A stretch of DNA of 64,000 nucleotides from Mesorhizobium zhangyense (GTDB taxonomy: Bacteria; Pseudomonadota; Alphaproteobacteria; Rhizobiales; Rhizobiaceae), in assembly GCF_011045115.1 (NCBI RefSeq), contig NZ_JAAKZG010000004.1, positions 186,001 through 250,000 on the forward strand, given 5' to 3'. Each line of letters starts with the position of its first letter. Positions within the stretch are counted from its first letter, which is position 1. A model generated the notes under the pieces. That model had not been told where the DNA came from and searched no databases. It saw only the letters and a list, made by a program, of their open reading frames with translations. A program made the position numbers and the translations under genes. Positions 18,075-27,051 of this stretch are shown here, piece by piece.

Positions 18075-18626
18075 TCAACGACTGCCGGCCGCAATCAGCA
18101 ACAGTACATAGGCGATTACCATGACGATCAGCCCGCGAAATGCCAGGTTGACGAAGTGGTATTTCGCCTTCGCGATGATCGACAGCGTATCGATATTGCC
18201 GAGATATTCCTGGTAGAGAAAACCCGGATCGTTGCGCTCGCCGGCGGCGAGCAACGCGGTGCGGTTTGCATCCCATCCGCCCCAGAACAGCGACGTTGAG
18301 CGCAACCCGCGCCGAGGCAGGACGACGAGAATTGCCGCGACAAGTGAGAAGGTGGCAGCCACTGCCATGCAGGCAGAGAAAATCACCAGCGGAAACTGCG
18401 CCTCGATGTAGCGTTGCCACTGGAAGGCGCTGCGTCCTTCCGCCGATGTGATCATGAAGGCCAGCATGAAAGTGAAGATGTAGGCGGCCTTCTGGTCGGC
18501 GATCTTTATCTGGTCGTAGAAGACGTCGTTTATCTTCTTCAGATGTTCCAGATAGTCCTTCCCGGGAAGGGTAGATGAAATTTCGGTATTTCCCTTGGAA
18601 GAATCGAATTTGAGCGAACTTGCCAT
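18075..18626 (-). CDS. Pycsar-effector-like membrane protein (PycTM, DUF5706)
   Basis: A 183-aa membrane protein. An N-terminal helix (residues about 24-42) leads into IKIADQKAAYIFTFMLAFMI, the characteristic AD.KA motif before the first membrane segment of the DUF5706 family, now called the Pycsar effector domain. Further hydrophobic segments lie at about 78-103 and 160-180, the last preceded by IDTLSIIAKAKYHFVNLAFRG, also typical. In Pycsar phage defence such proteins are activated by cyclic pyrimidine nucleotides and disrupt the membrane. Here no PycC cyclase is adjacent, but a CHASE2 class III cyclase is encoded 3.8 kb away in the divergent operon. The gap to that operon is 142 bases. Confidence 0.7.
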   Translation of the reverse strand: MASSLKFDSSKGNTEISSTLPGKDYLEHLKKINDVFYDQIKIADQKAAYIFTFMLAFMITSAEGRSAFQWQRYIEAQFPLVIFSACMAVAATFSLVAAILVVLPRRGLRSTSLFWGGWDANRTALLAAGERNDPGFLYQEYLGNIDTLSIIAKAKYHFVNLAFRGLIVMVIAYVLLLIAAGSR

Positions 18627-18704
18627 TTCCCCCAGCCTTCATGCGATTCACTGTAAAGCCCGAGTAACGAATGCAGCATTTCATATGTTAGTGCAAAGGG
18701 ATTA

Positions 18705-18733
18705 TTGACAGTTCTATCCTGCTCCGGTCATAA
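18705..18733 (+). promoter_or_regulatory. Candidate sigma-70 promoter of FecR/cyclase operon
   Basis: TTGACA (18705-18710) and TCATAA (18728-18733) are separated by 17 bases, and the first ATG of the FecR gene follows at 18769. Both boxes fit the housekeeping consensus well. It is predicted from sequence only. Confidence 0.45.
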
Positions 18734-18768
18734 CGCCCCTTCGGCTTGAGGGGGCATCAATAAAAACA

Positions 18769-21700
18769 ATGCGGCGCTATCTGGCGGTTTCTTTGATGCT
18801 GTCGGCTATCATCGGCACGCAGCAGGTTGCGGCCGAGCCGGTCACGCGCGCGCAGCCCGCGGCCGGTTCCGTGATCGCGCGCAAGTCCGGCGAGGAAGTT
18901 CGCTTCGTCGATGTGTCGGACTGGCGCTTCGTCGACCTGCGCCAGGATGTCGTGGCCGGTGATTATCTTCGCACCAATGCGACAGGCAATCTGGCCGTGC
19001 TGTTTTCTGACCGCACGCAAATGCGCCTTGGCCGCAACACCACGCTTCTGGTCAAGAATGTTGGACCATCGACAGATGCGGCCTTTGCGCTGGAAAGCGG
19101 CACGATCTGGGCGCGCGCGGAACGCGGCGGGTTGGGGCTGACCGTCGAGACACCGGCTGCGGCAGCCGCCATTCGTGGCACCGACTGGACGATGACGGTC
19201 GAGGGCAATGGCCGCACCTCGCTGACCGTGCTGGAGGGTAAGGTCGAACTCGCCAACCAGTTCGGCTCGGTAACAGTCTCGCAAGGCGAAGGCGCGGTCG
19301 CCAACATCGGCTCGGCGCCGACCAAGATCGTCAACGTCAATCCCGACGATCGCGAGCAGATGCTGTTCTTCCTGTCGCTGCGCAACTCCTTCAACATGCT
19401 GCCGGCATCGCCGCTTTCCAGCCCGGATATGCGCAGGGCTCGAGGCGAGATTACCGCGAAGGCCCCGTCGGCGCGCTCGGGGGAAGATTGGCTGACGCTG
19501 GCCGAAGTGAATCTCACTTATGAAGGCCGTGGTGCCGCGCGAGAAGCCGCTGCTCAGGCACGTCAATTCAGGCTTTCACGCGCACAGACGGCCCGTCTCG
19601 ACCTCATCGACGCGATGGTTGCCGGTGCCGAGAAACGTTACGCCGAATCGGCCCGCCTTTTCGAAAAAGCGGGGCGGCATCTCGACCCACGCCGCCGCGC
19701 CATGGCGACCTATGGTGGCTATTATGCGCGCGCGCTGGCTGATCCGAACCGCACTGAGGCACCGCCCAAACCCAAAGCGGACGGCCCCTACGCGGCGATG
19801 GCCGAGGCACTGACGGTTGCCTTCCTGGTTGATTTCAAGGCGTCGATTGCAGTCCTGAAGAAGGCGGAAGAACGCTATCCCAACGATCCGAGCTTGCCAG
19901 CAATGCGCGCACAACTGGCGATGGTGCTGGACGATCGCAACCAGATGGAGGAAGCGATCAATCGGTCGTTGTCGCTCGATCCGGATGATCCGAACGCGCT
20001 GGAAGCACGCGCCAATTTCCGCGCCGGCTTCAAGAGCGATCTGGAGGGCGCCTATGCCGATCTAACCCGTGCGCTGGAAATCGCACCCGGGTCGACGACC
20101 ATCTGGAATGGACTCGGTCTCGTGCAGAATGCCCGTGGCGCATCTCGGGAATCGGAGGCCGCGCTGAAGCAGGCGATCGCCCTCGATCCACAAGACCCTG
20201 TTTCGCATATCAATCTTGCGGTGCTTTACCTGGACCAGGATCGCTTCGTGGAAGCGCGCACCGAGATCGACAAGGCGCTGGAGGTCGATCCTTCATTCGA
20301 CATGGCATTGCTCATTCGCGGCCGCTATTACATGCAGACGGGCGAACTGGACAAGGCGCGCGACGACCTTCTCGCAGGCACGACGGCAAATCCCGCCGAC
20401 GCCCAGGGCCTGCTGCTGCTCGGCGCTTCCTACTATGAAAGTGGCGAGCGCGAACCGGCGGTCCAGGCCATCGAGAATGCCGACAGGCTCGATGCCAATG
20501 ATCCGGTCGTGTCGTCATTCAAGACCGCGATTGCCATCGACGAATATGAATCCGACGAGGCGATCAGGAACGCACAGGAAGCCTTGAGGCGCACCCGGGC
20601 TCGTGGCGGCGACTATGCGCCGCTCAGCGCCAGCCGTGATCAGGGCTCGACCCTGAATGATGCCTATCGCCTGCAAGGGCTGGATGCCTGGGGACGGTAT
20701 TATGGCGCTGCCGTGTTCGACCCGTTCGGCGCGGCAGGCTATGTCGACCAGACGGTTTCGGGCAGCCCAAATCCGTTCGTCAATGATCTCAATTATGGGG
20801 GAACGGTTGTCGATCCCGGCACGAACGGGGCAGGCTTTTCGTCGTTCTTTCAAGGCTTGATGCTTGACCCGGCCATGATCTCAGGCCGTTCCACGAGCGC
20901 CAATCTCTTCAGGCGGCCATTTCTGGAAATGAGCCTTGGGGGTGGCTTCACCAGCACCAGCGACAACACCGGCTGGACAAGCGAAGCCGAGGTTCAGGGC
21001 TTCGTGAACAATCCCATACCGTGGAGTTTCTACGGTAAGCTTGATATGCAGCGCTCCGGGGATCACAGGGAAAGCACTGCGCCTGGATTCCCGATACCGA
21101 ACATCAGTTTTGATCTGCAGGACAAGCTTGTGAGTGGGACGGGCTTCGTGACAGCTCGTCCAACACCCAACGATCGCTTGGTCGCATATGCGGATTTGCG
21201 CAGTAACAAGGATGATCTTCACAACGCCTTGATAATCCCGATTCCTTCAATACCACCATTCATCGGTGGAACCTATGATAGAACCCTCAACGACCAAACT
21301 GGCTCGATGGGCGTAGGTTGGAGCCACACATTCGGCTATCGCAACGTCATGAATGTGGCCGTGTTTGCTTCAGGTTTGGACCGAAAGAGCGATGAAAGCG
21401 GCCTTGTCTTGTTCGATTTTGGCGCTGGTGCGGTGGGGGGCATCCAGCGGTTCGAGGGTTCTACCAAGACGCAATCCTACATCGCCGCGGTAAACCACGT
21501 TTATGGATATGACGACATCACCTTCCGATACGGTGTGGAAGGTGGCGTTGTCGATCAAAAGACATCGCAGATATCTACGACAGTGATTCTGGGTGGAGCG
21601 ACTACGGTCGACATCACGGAGGAAGACTTTGGTCTGAGTCTTGGACGAGCTTACGTAGACGCGGTCTATGAAATCACGCCGGAATTAAAGGCGGAAGCAG

Positions 21701-22470
21701 GTCTTTTCGGGACTTATCTTACCGGCGATTCGACCGGCGTGCCATTCGAGCTAGGCAAGCTGGAGCCGCGGGTTGGCGCCGCCTGGGCACCTGTCGAAGG
21801 CCACTGGCTCCGCACAGCCTTCATGCGCGAGACGGCCGCAGTCAATGCCTCGACACTGGCGCCGATCGGCATCCTCGGCCTGCAATCCAATCAGGCGCCG
21901 ATTGGCTTGGGGGGATATTCAGACACGTTTGCGGCGCGGTGGGACGCGGAATGGAACAGCCGCCTTTTCACGACGCTCGACTACCAGCATCAGGAACTCT
22001 CCGGCCTTTCCATAGACATCCCGGGAGCCTTTGATTCAACCGACCTGACTGAAGGCCGCATCGATCGCCTTGCGGCAACGACCAATGTCTGGCTAGGCGG
22101 AGGCTTTGGCGCGTTTGCGACCTATGCCTACACCGACTCCGAAAACAAGGACCCGACCAGTTTCGGCTTTGGCGAGGCGCTGCCATATGTGCCCGAACAC
22201 TCGGCGCGGCTTGGCGTCACTTGGGTCAACCCGGCCAATTTCAAGGTGACGCTGGCCGCCACTTACGTTGGTGAACGAGCCGGTGATGTGTCGGGCGATC
22301 CGATCGATCCATACTGGACGGCGGATGCCTTCGCCACATGGGAACCGTTCGACAAGCGTTTCGAATTAGAACTCGCCGCCTACAATTTGTTCGACGAGAA
22401 ATTCAACGTGGCTACGAGCACGCCGGGTTGGGGCCGGAGCTTCGTCGGGTCGCTCAAGGTTCGTTTCTGA
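18769..22470 (+). CDS. FecR-domain/TPR/outer-membrane beta-barrel protein
   Basis: A very large exported protein of 1233 aa. It starts with a signal peptide (MRRYLAVSLMLSAIIG..VAA), then a FecR domain (residues about 40-150; VAGDYLRTNATGNLAVLFSD, RGTDWTMTVEGNGRTSLTVL). Next is a helical stretch with tetratricopeptide-like repeats (about 340-590; ALKQAIALDPQDPVSHINLA, ALEVDPSFDMALLIRGRYYM). The C-terminal half, from about 700, alternates aromatic and polar residues and ends in VGSLKVRF with a terminal Phe, as in outer-membrane barrels, and resembles the barrel of TonB-dependent receptors without a plug. It overlaps the cyclase gene by one base (TGATG). It may sense the envelope and signal through the cyclase; this is inference. 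Confidence 0.82.
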   Translation: MRRYLAVSLMLSAIIGTQQVAAEPVTRAQPAAGSVIARKSGEEVRFVDVSDWRFVDLRQDVVAGDYLRTNATGNLAVLFSDRTQMRLGRNTTLLVKNVGPSTDAAFALESGTIWARAERGGLGLTVETPAAAAAIRGTDWTMTVEGNGRTSLTVLEGKVELANQFGSVTVSQGEGAVANIGSAPTKIVNVNPDDREQMLFFLSLRNSFNMLPASPLSSPDMRRARGEITAKAPSARSGEDWLTLAEVNLTYEGRGAAREAAAQARQFRLSRAQTARLDLIDAMVAGAEKRYAESARLFEKAGRHLDPRRRAMATYGGYYARALADPNRTEAPPKPKADGPYAAMAEALTVAFLVDFKASIAVLKKAEERYPNDPSLPAMRAQLAMVLDDRNQMEEAINRSLSLDPDDPNALEARANFRAGFKSDLEGAYADLTRALEIAPGSTTIWNGLGLVQNARGASRESEAALKQAIALDPQDPVSHINLAVLYLDQDRFVEARTEIDKALEVDPSFDMALLIRGRYYMQTGELDKARDDLLAGTTANPADAQGLLLLGASYYESGEREPAVQAIENADRLDANDPVVSSFKTAIAIDEYESDEAIRNAQEALRRTRARGGDYAPLSASRDQGSTLNDAYRLQGLDAWGRYYGAAVFDPFGAAGYVDQTVSGSPNPFVNDLNYGGTVVDPGTNGAGFSSFFQGLMLDPAMISGRSTSANLFRRPFLEMSLGGGFTSTSDNTGWTSEAEVQGFVNNPIPWSFYGKLDMQRSGDHRESTAPGFPIPNISFDLQDKLVSGTGFVTARPTPNDRLVAYADLRSNKDDLHNALIIPIPSIPPFIGGTYDRTLNDQTGSMGVGWSHTFGYRNVMNVAVFASGLDRKSDESGLVLFDFGAGAVGGIQRFEGSTKTQSYIAAVNHVYGYDDITFRYGVEGGVVDQKTSQISTTVILGGATTVDITEEDFGLSLGRAYVDAVYEITPELKAEAGLFGTYLTGDSTGVPFELGKLEPRVGAAWAPVEGHWLRTAFMRETAAVNASTLAPIGILGLQSNQAPIGLGGYSDTFAARWDAEWNSRLFTTLDYQHQELSGLSIDIPGAFDSTDLTEGRIDRLAATTNVWLGGGFGAFATYAYTDSENKDPTSFGFGEALPYVPEHSARLGVTWVNPANFKVTLAATYVGERAGDVSGDPIDPYWTADAFATWEPFDKRFELELAAYNLFDEKFNVATSTPGWGRSFVGSLKVRF

Positions 22471-24440
22471 TGCTTCTGACCGGGCCGTGGTGGAAGGGTC
22501 TTGGCGCTTCGGCCTCAGTGATCGCCAGAAGGCGCAACCGCGTTGTGATGGTGACAGTGCTCGCCGCGCTACTTGCGGCAATGCTGTCTTTGCTGACGCC
22601 GTGGAAACTGCTTGAAGCACGGGCCTTTGACTATTTTTCGACGACCGGCGCCCCAGTCCGACCAGCCAACGGGCCGGTAATCGTCGCCATAGACGAGCCC
22701 TCTCTTGCAGAGGTCGGCCTACAATGGCCATGGCCGCGCGACCTGCACGCAAAACTGATCGAGGCATTGCGCAAGGCCGGCGCGAAGGCGATCGGCCTCG
22801 ACATCATCTTTGCCGAGCCATCAAATCCGGCCGCCGACGAGGCGCTTGTCAAAAGCCTTGGGCCGGACGTCGTACTGGCAGGCGACGAGACCTTCATCGA
22901 GACGCCACAGGCTGCCCAGCATATTCGGGTCGAGCCTCTGGCGATCTTCACGGATGCAGGAGCCCGATCCGGCATTGCATCGATTGCCTTCGACGGCGAC
23001 GGCATATTGCGCCGCGTGCCGGGCTATGGCGACGGCTTTGCCGCGCGATTGCTGGAGGCTGCGGGCCAAATGGCGGAGGTGCCGCGCAACGCCCTGCTAC
23101 AAACCTTCGGGCCGTCGCGGACCTATGAAACCGTATCCTACTATCAGGCGCTCGATGCCGATCAGTTTTTGCCCGAGGGTTTTTTCCGCGATCGCGTCGT
23201 CATGGTGGGACTGAGCGTCCAGAACGCGCCGACGATCGCTGAGGGCGGTGCCGATGTTCATGCCACGCCCTTCACCGTTCGTACGGGCAGGCTGGTTGCC
23301 GGCGTCGAAATTCACGCGACGATTCTCGACAATCTTGCCGCCAGCCTCTCCATCAATCGTGCGCCGGCATTGATCTCGCTGCTGTCGATCGTGATTGGCG
23401 CGGGGCTTGCTGCCCTGCTTATCCGCCGCCGCACCGGCTGGAAAACGGTGGCGGGCGGTGCGGTCGCAGTGCTGGCCATGCTCGCCGGCAGCTATTTCTG
23501 CCTGCGCTTCGGTCGTATCTTTGTGCCGCCGTTTGCGCCGTCGCTGGCCTTCGTGCTGGCGGCAAGCGCACAGGGCGCGCTGGATTTCGCCTCCGAACGG
23601 CGGCTGCGGCGAGGCATCACCCGCGCCTTCTCGCAATATCTCTCGCCGCCGCTGGTCGAGCGGCTGGCACGCGACCCCTCGCAGCTTCGGCTCGGCGGTG
23701 AAGTGCGGACGCTGACCATACTTTTCTGCGACATTCGCGGCTTCACCACCATTTCCGAGACCATGAAGGATAATCCGGAAGGCCTGACGCGCCTGATCAA
23801 CCGGTTGCTGACGCCGCTTTCGGAGGTGGTGCTGGCCACTGGCGGAACGATCGACAAATATATCGGCGATTGCATCATGGCGTTCTGGAACGCGCCGCTG
23901 GACGACCCGGACCATGCCGCTCACGCAGTGCGCGCCGCGCTCGGCATGTTCGATGCGCTGAATGCACTCAATGCGGAGTTCGTCGCGGAAGCCGAAGGGA
24001 CCGGCAGGCCCGCGCTGAAGCTCGGTATCGGCATAGGCGTGAACACCGGCGAATGCGTCGTCGGCAATATGGGCTCGACCAGTCGCTTCGATTATTCGGC
24101 GCTGGGAGATTCGGTCAATCTTGCCGCGCGGCTCGAAAGCGCATCCAAGGATGTCGGCGCACCACTTCTCATCGGCGAAACGACTGCCGCCTTGGTGCGA
24201 GACAGCTTTCCTGTGTTCGAACTGGACCGGCTGACGGTGAAGGGCAAGACGACCGCGGTCGTTGTTTCTACGGTGTTGCCGAATGCCACCGCCGAACAGG
24301 TGACGTTGCATGCGAAGGCTGTCGATGCACACAATGCTGGAGATACATGGTCAGGCGAGGACATTGAGAAACTAACAGCGGCACTGCCGGTTCTGGCGCC
24401 TTTCTATTCGCGTATGTCAAAAGGGTATTCGCGAGATTAA
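22470..24440 (+). CDS. CHASE2-domain class III adenylate/guanylate cyclase
   Basis: A 656-aa membrane-bound cyclase. One N-terminal membrane segment (about 25-42) precedes an extracytoplasmic CHASE2 sensor domain (about 50-295; PVIVAIDEPSLAEVG, AIGLDIIFAEP). Further hydrophobic segments lie at about 300-317, 327-345 and 350-368. The C-terminal catalytic domain has metal ligands D421 (LFCDIRGFTT) and D467 (DKYIGD), purine-site residues K463 and S543 (DYSALGD), and transition-state residues N550 and R554 (VNLAARLE). This is a complete active-site set; K with S or T at the second site resembles class IIIb adenylate cyclases. It forms an operon with the FecR/barrel protein. Confidence 0.9.
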   Translation: MLLTGPWWKGLGASASVIARRRNRVVMVTVLAALLAAMLSLLTPWKLLEARAFDYFSTTGAPVRPANGPVIVAIDEPSLAEVGLQWPWPRDLHAKLIEALRKAGAKAIGLDIIFAEPSNPAADEALVKSLGPDVVLAGDETFIETPQAAQHIRVEPLAIFTDAGARSGIASIAFDGDGILRRVPGYGDGFAARLLEAAGQMAEVPRNALLQTFGPSRTYETVSYYQALDADQFLPEGFFRDRVVMVGLSVQNAPTIAEGGADVHATPFTVRTGRLVAGVEIHATILDNLAASLSINRAPALISLLSIVIGAGLAALLIRRRTGWKTVAGGAVAVLAMLAGSYFCLRFGRIFVPPFAPSLAFVLAASAQGALDFASERRLRRGITRAFSQYLSPPLVERLARDPSQLRLGGEVRTLTILFCDIRGFTTISETMKDNPEGLTRLINRLLTPLSEVVLATGGTIDKYIGDCIMAFWNAPLDDPDHAAHAVRAALGMFDALNALNAEFVAEAEGTGRPALKLGIGIGVNTGECVVGNMGSTSRFDYSALGDSVNLAARLESASKDVGAPLLIGETTAALVRDSFPVFELDRLTVKGKTTAVVVSTVLPNATAEQVTLHAKAVDAHNAGDTWSGEDIEKLTAALPVLAPFYSRMSKGYSRD

Positions 24441-24509
24441 GCCCCAGCCGTCTGTTGATCTCGCCCAAGAAGCGTGCCTTTTCCAAGCAGCCTCAAACCT
24501 GATAGATAG

Positions 24510-24629
24510 CGACATCGAAGGCCTTCTGGCCTTGCCATCGCCAAGGAAATCATCGACCGCTATTGTAGCAATATGACGCTGAAGAACGGCGACATGGCAA
24601 AATATCTCAGCGCTACTGACATTGATTGA
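24510..24629 (+). pseudogene. Possible remnant of a histidine kinase C-terminus
   Basis: A stop-to-stop frame without a credible start encodes about 39 residues including SGLAIAKEIIDRY followed by MTLKNGD. This resembles the G2 box and final strands of HATPase domains (GLAIVKEIVDRYGG..). It lies in the gap between the cyclase and the aldehyde dehydrogenase genes, has no upstream kinase sequence, and ends 18 bases before the next gene. The match is short and may be chance. Confidence 0.3.
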
Positions 24630-24646
24630 ACAAAGGGAATAGTCAG

Positions 24647-26182
24647 ATGGACAACGCGAAGACGACCGTCGACGTGAAAAAGGAAACCGCCGCGCTTCTT
24701 GAAAAGCTCGGTGTTGCGCGCGCGGCCTGGAGCGACGGCGACATGCCCTCCTATTCCCCCGTCAGCGGTGAGGAAATCGCAAAACTCATTTCCATCACGC
24801 CGGACAAGGCAACTGCAGTCATCGATGCCGCTCATGAAGCCTTCAAGGAATGGCGTGTGGTACCGGCGCCTCGTCGTGGCGAACTGGTCCGCCTGTTGGG
24901 CGAGGAATTGCGCGCACACAAGACCGATCTTGGTCGGCTGGTCTCCATCGAGGCCGGAAAGATCACGTCCGAGGGTCTGGGTGAGGTCCAGGAAATGATC
25001 GACATTTGCGATTTCGCCGTCGGTCTGTCGCGTCAGCTCTATGGGCTCACCATAGCAACCGAGCGTCCCGGTCACCGGATGATGGAAACCTGGCATCCTC
25101 TGGGTGTTGTCGGCATTATCTCGGCCTTCAACTTCCCAGTTGCTGTCTGGTCCTGGAATGCGGCTCTCGCCCTCGTCTGCGGCAACTCCGTCGTCTGGAA
25201 GCCTTCCGAAAAAACTCCGCTCACCGCTCTTGCCTGCCAGGCAATCCTTGAGCGTGCCATCGCCCGTTTCGGCGGCGCGCCGGATAATCTCAGCCAGGTT
25301 CTCATAGGCGACCGTGCGATTGGCGAGGTGCTGGTAGATCACCCGAAGGTACCACTCGTCTCGGCAACCGGATCGACACGCATGGGCAAGGACGTCGGTC
25401 CGCGTCTGGCCAAGCGCTTCGCCCGAGCAATACTGGAGCTCGGCGGAAACAACGCCGGCATCGTCTGCCCGTCGGCCGATCTCGACATGGCACTGCGTGC
25501 GATTGCCTTTGGCGCGATGGGTACCGCCGGTCAGCGCTGTACGACATTGCGACGTCTGTTTGTCCATGAGAGCGTTTACGATCAACTCGTCCCCCGCCTC
25601 AAGAAAGCGTATCAGAGCGTTTCCGTCGGCAACCCACTCGAGACCACCGCTCTTGTCGGCCCACTGATCGACAAGGCGGCCTTCGACGGCATGGAGAAGG
25701 CGATCGCAGCAGCCAGGAAAGAAGGTGGCGTCGTCACAGGCGGCGAGCGCATCACCGAGGCTGGCAAGGAGAGCGCCTACTACGTGAAGCCTGCCCTGGT
25801 AGAGATGCCCGAGCAGGCAGGCCCGGTTCTTGAGGAGACATTCGCTCCGATCCTTTATGTGATGAAGTACAGCGATTTTTCAGCTGCCCTCAAAGATCAC
25901 AACGCGGTCGGCGCAGGACTTTCATCCTCTATCTTCACACTCGATATGCAGGAGTCCGAACTCTTCCTGTCAGCAGAGGGCTCCGACTGTGGTATTGCCA
26001 ACGTCAATATCGGCACTTCAGGTGCAGAGATCGGCGGCGCGTTCGGCGGCGAGAAAGAAACGGGCGGCGGCCGTGAATCCGGCTCGGATGCATGGCGCGC
26101 TTATATGCGGCGCGCAACCAACACCATCAACTACTCCAAGGCGCTGCCACTAGCGCAGGGCGTTTCGTTCGACATCGCGTAG
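24647..26182 (+). CDS. amaB: ALDH7-type aldehyde dehydrogenase (aminoadipate semialdehyde / piperideine-6-carboxylate dehydrogenase)
   Basis: A 511-aa NAD(P)-dependent dehydrogenase. It has the cofactor segment GIISAFNFPVAVWSWN, the general base in LELGGNNAGIV and the catalytic Cys in GTAGQRCTTLRRLFVHE, which together with the C-terminal NIGTSGAEIGGAFGGEKETGGG are hallmarks of the ALDH7 group. Those enzymes oxidise 2-aminoadipate semialdehyde in lysine catabolism; in Pseudomonas the gene is amaB. ATG 24647 is preceded by AAGGGA. It stands alone, with no other lysine-pathway gene nearby, so the role rests on family resemblance. Confidence 0.85.
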   Translation: MDNAKTTVDVKKETAALLEKLGVARAAWSDGDMPSYSPVSGEEIAKLISITPDKATAVIDAAHEAFKEWRVVPAPRRGELVRLLGEELRAHKTDLGRLVSIEAGKITSEGLGEVQEMIDICDFAVGLSRQLYGLTIATERPGHRMMETWHPLGVVGIISAFNFPVAVWSWNAALALVCGNSVVWKPSEKTPLTALACQAILERAIARFGGAPDNLSQVLIGDRAIGEVLVDHPKVPLVSATGSTRMGKDVGPRLAKRFARAILELGGNNAGIVCPSADLDMALRAIAFGAMGTAGQRCTTLRRLFVHESVYDQLVPRLKKAYQSVSVGNPLETTALVGPLIDKAAFDGMEKAIAAARKEGGVVTGGERITEAGKESAYYVKPALVEMPEQAGPVLEETFAPILYVMKYSDFSAALKDHNAVGAGLSSSIFTLDMQESELFLSAEGSDCGIANVNIGTSGAEIGGAFGGEKETGGGRESGSDAWRAYMRRATNTINYSKALPLAQGVSFDIA

Positions 26183-26446
26183 GCGACACGGCAAAAATGG
26201 ATGAAGGTGTCTGTAGCGGCTGTCGTTCAATGAAGCCAACATGATGCTCGAGTGACAGCACTACAGCTCCTTGTTGAGCCGTGCAGGATGGATGGAAACG
26301 CTGACTATTCTTCATGGAAAGCGTCCAGCTAAGGAAAACGCTGTTTACTTAAACTTCAAAGGCTTATGTTACCCGATTGACTCAAATGCGCATCTTCTTA
26401 AAGTTGAGCATTAGAACGGGCACTAAAGTATCAAGGAGAAAATAAA

Positions 26447-26932
26447 ATGCCGGACGTCAAGGAAGCAGTTGCCAAAGAGGGTGGAGATTCTGCCCCTGCT
26501 GGGCAGGAGAAGCCAAAGACTGCGGAAAAATCTCCGAAGGCCACCAAGCCGAAGACTCGCGCGCCAAATGCCGCCCGGGCAAAAGCTGCCAAGCCGGCAA
26601 AGGCGTCAGCTACTGCGGCGGCGGCAGTCGCCACACCGGTAATCTCCGCATCGACCCGCAAAAGATACTCCGAAAAGGAAAGGGGCCAAAAGCTTGGCGA
26701 GATTCAGAATCTCATCAAGGCAGGGGAAAGCGTTCGGGGCGCCACCAAGAAAGCCGGCATCTCCGAGCAGACCTACTATCAGTGGAAGAAGCCGACAGCG
26801 AAGGCATCGCAGTCGGACGAACTTAAGGATCTCGTGAAGCTCGAGTCTGAGAATGCCCGGCTGAAGAAGCTTCTGGCAGAAAGGCTTCGAAAGGAAAACG
26901 CAGACCTCAAGAAAAAGCTTGGAATCTCCTGA
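26447..26932 (+). CDS. SyrB-like small regulator
   Basis: A 161-aa basic protein resembling SyrB of Sinorhizobium meliloti, which down-regulates the symbiotic regulator gene syrM. Residues 1-65 are Lys/Ala/Pro-rich and probably disordered, similar to histone-H1-like tails. Residues about 71-115 (RKRYSEKERGQKLGEIQNLI.., GISEQTYYQWKK) form a helix-turn-helix like that of IS3-type OrfA proteins. Residues 124-159 form a leucine-spaced coiled coil (LESENARLKKLLAERL, ENADLKKKLGI). AAGGAG lies just upstream of ATG 26447. No symbiosis gene is nearby; many rhizobial genomes carry several such paralogues, so the function here is open. Confidence 0.8.
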   Translation: MPDVKEAVAKEGGDSAPAGQEKPKTAEKSPKATKPKTRAPNAARAKAAKPAKASATAAAAVATPVISASTRKRYSEKERGQKLGEIQNLIKAGESVRGATKKAGISEQTYYQWKKPTAKASQSDELKDLVKLESENARLKKLLAERLRKENADLKKKLGIS

Positions 26933-27051
26933 TCCCAGGTCACGGTGCCGGTCGATCTCTGCTGGCGCCTGAGGCAAGGTAGCTGCGCGCTCATATAGAG
27001 TCGACGCAGCTCTCTCCGGTCGCTGTCATTGATCACAGGTGATGTCTTACT

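Noticed and set aside
18075-24440. Reading the locus as a canonical Pycsar phage-defence operon
   Set aside because: The cyclase has the K/S purine-site pattern of adenylate-type enzymes and a CHASE2 sensor, is not adjacent to the PycTM gene, and no mobile or defence-island genes are nearby. Only a looser functional link is proposed.
24560-25585. Minus-strand open frame of 341 codons
   Set aside because: It is antisense to the ALDH7-type gene, which has a complete set of catalytic motifs; no domain is visible in the antisense frame.
26447-26932. SyrB-like gene as OrfA of an intact IS3-type element
   Set aside because: No orfB transposase frame follows and no terminal inverted repeats or target duplications were seen around it.
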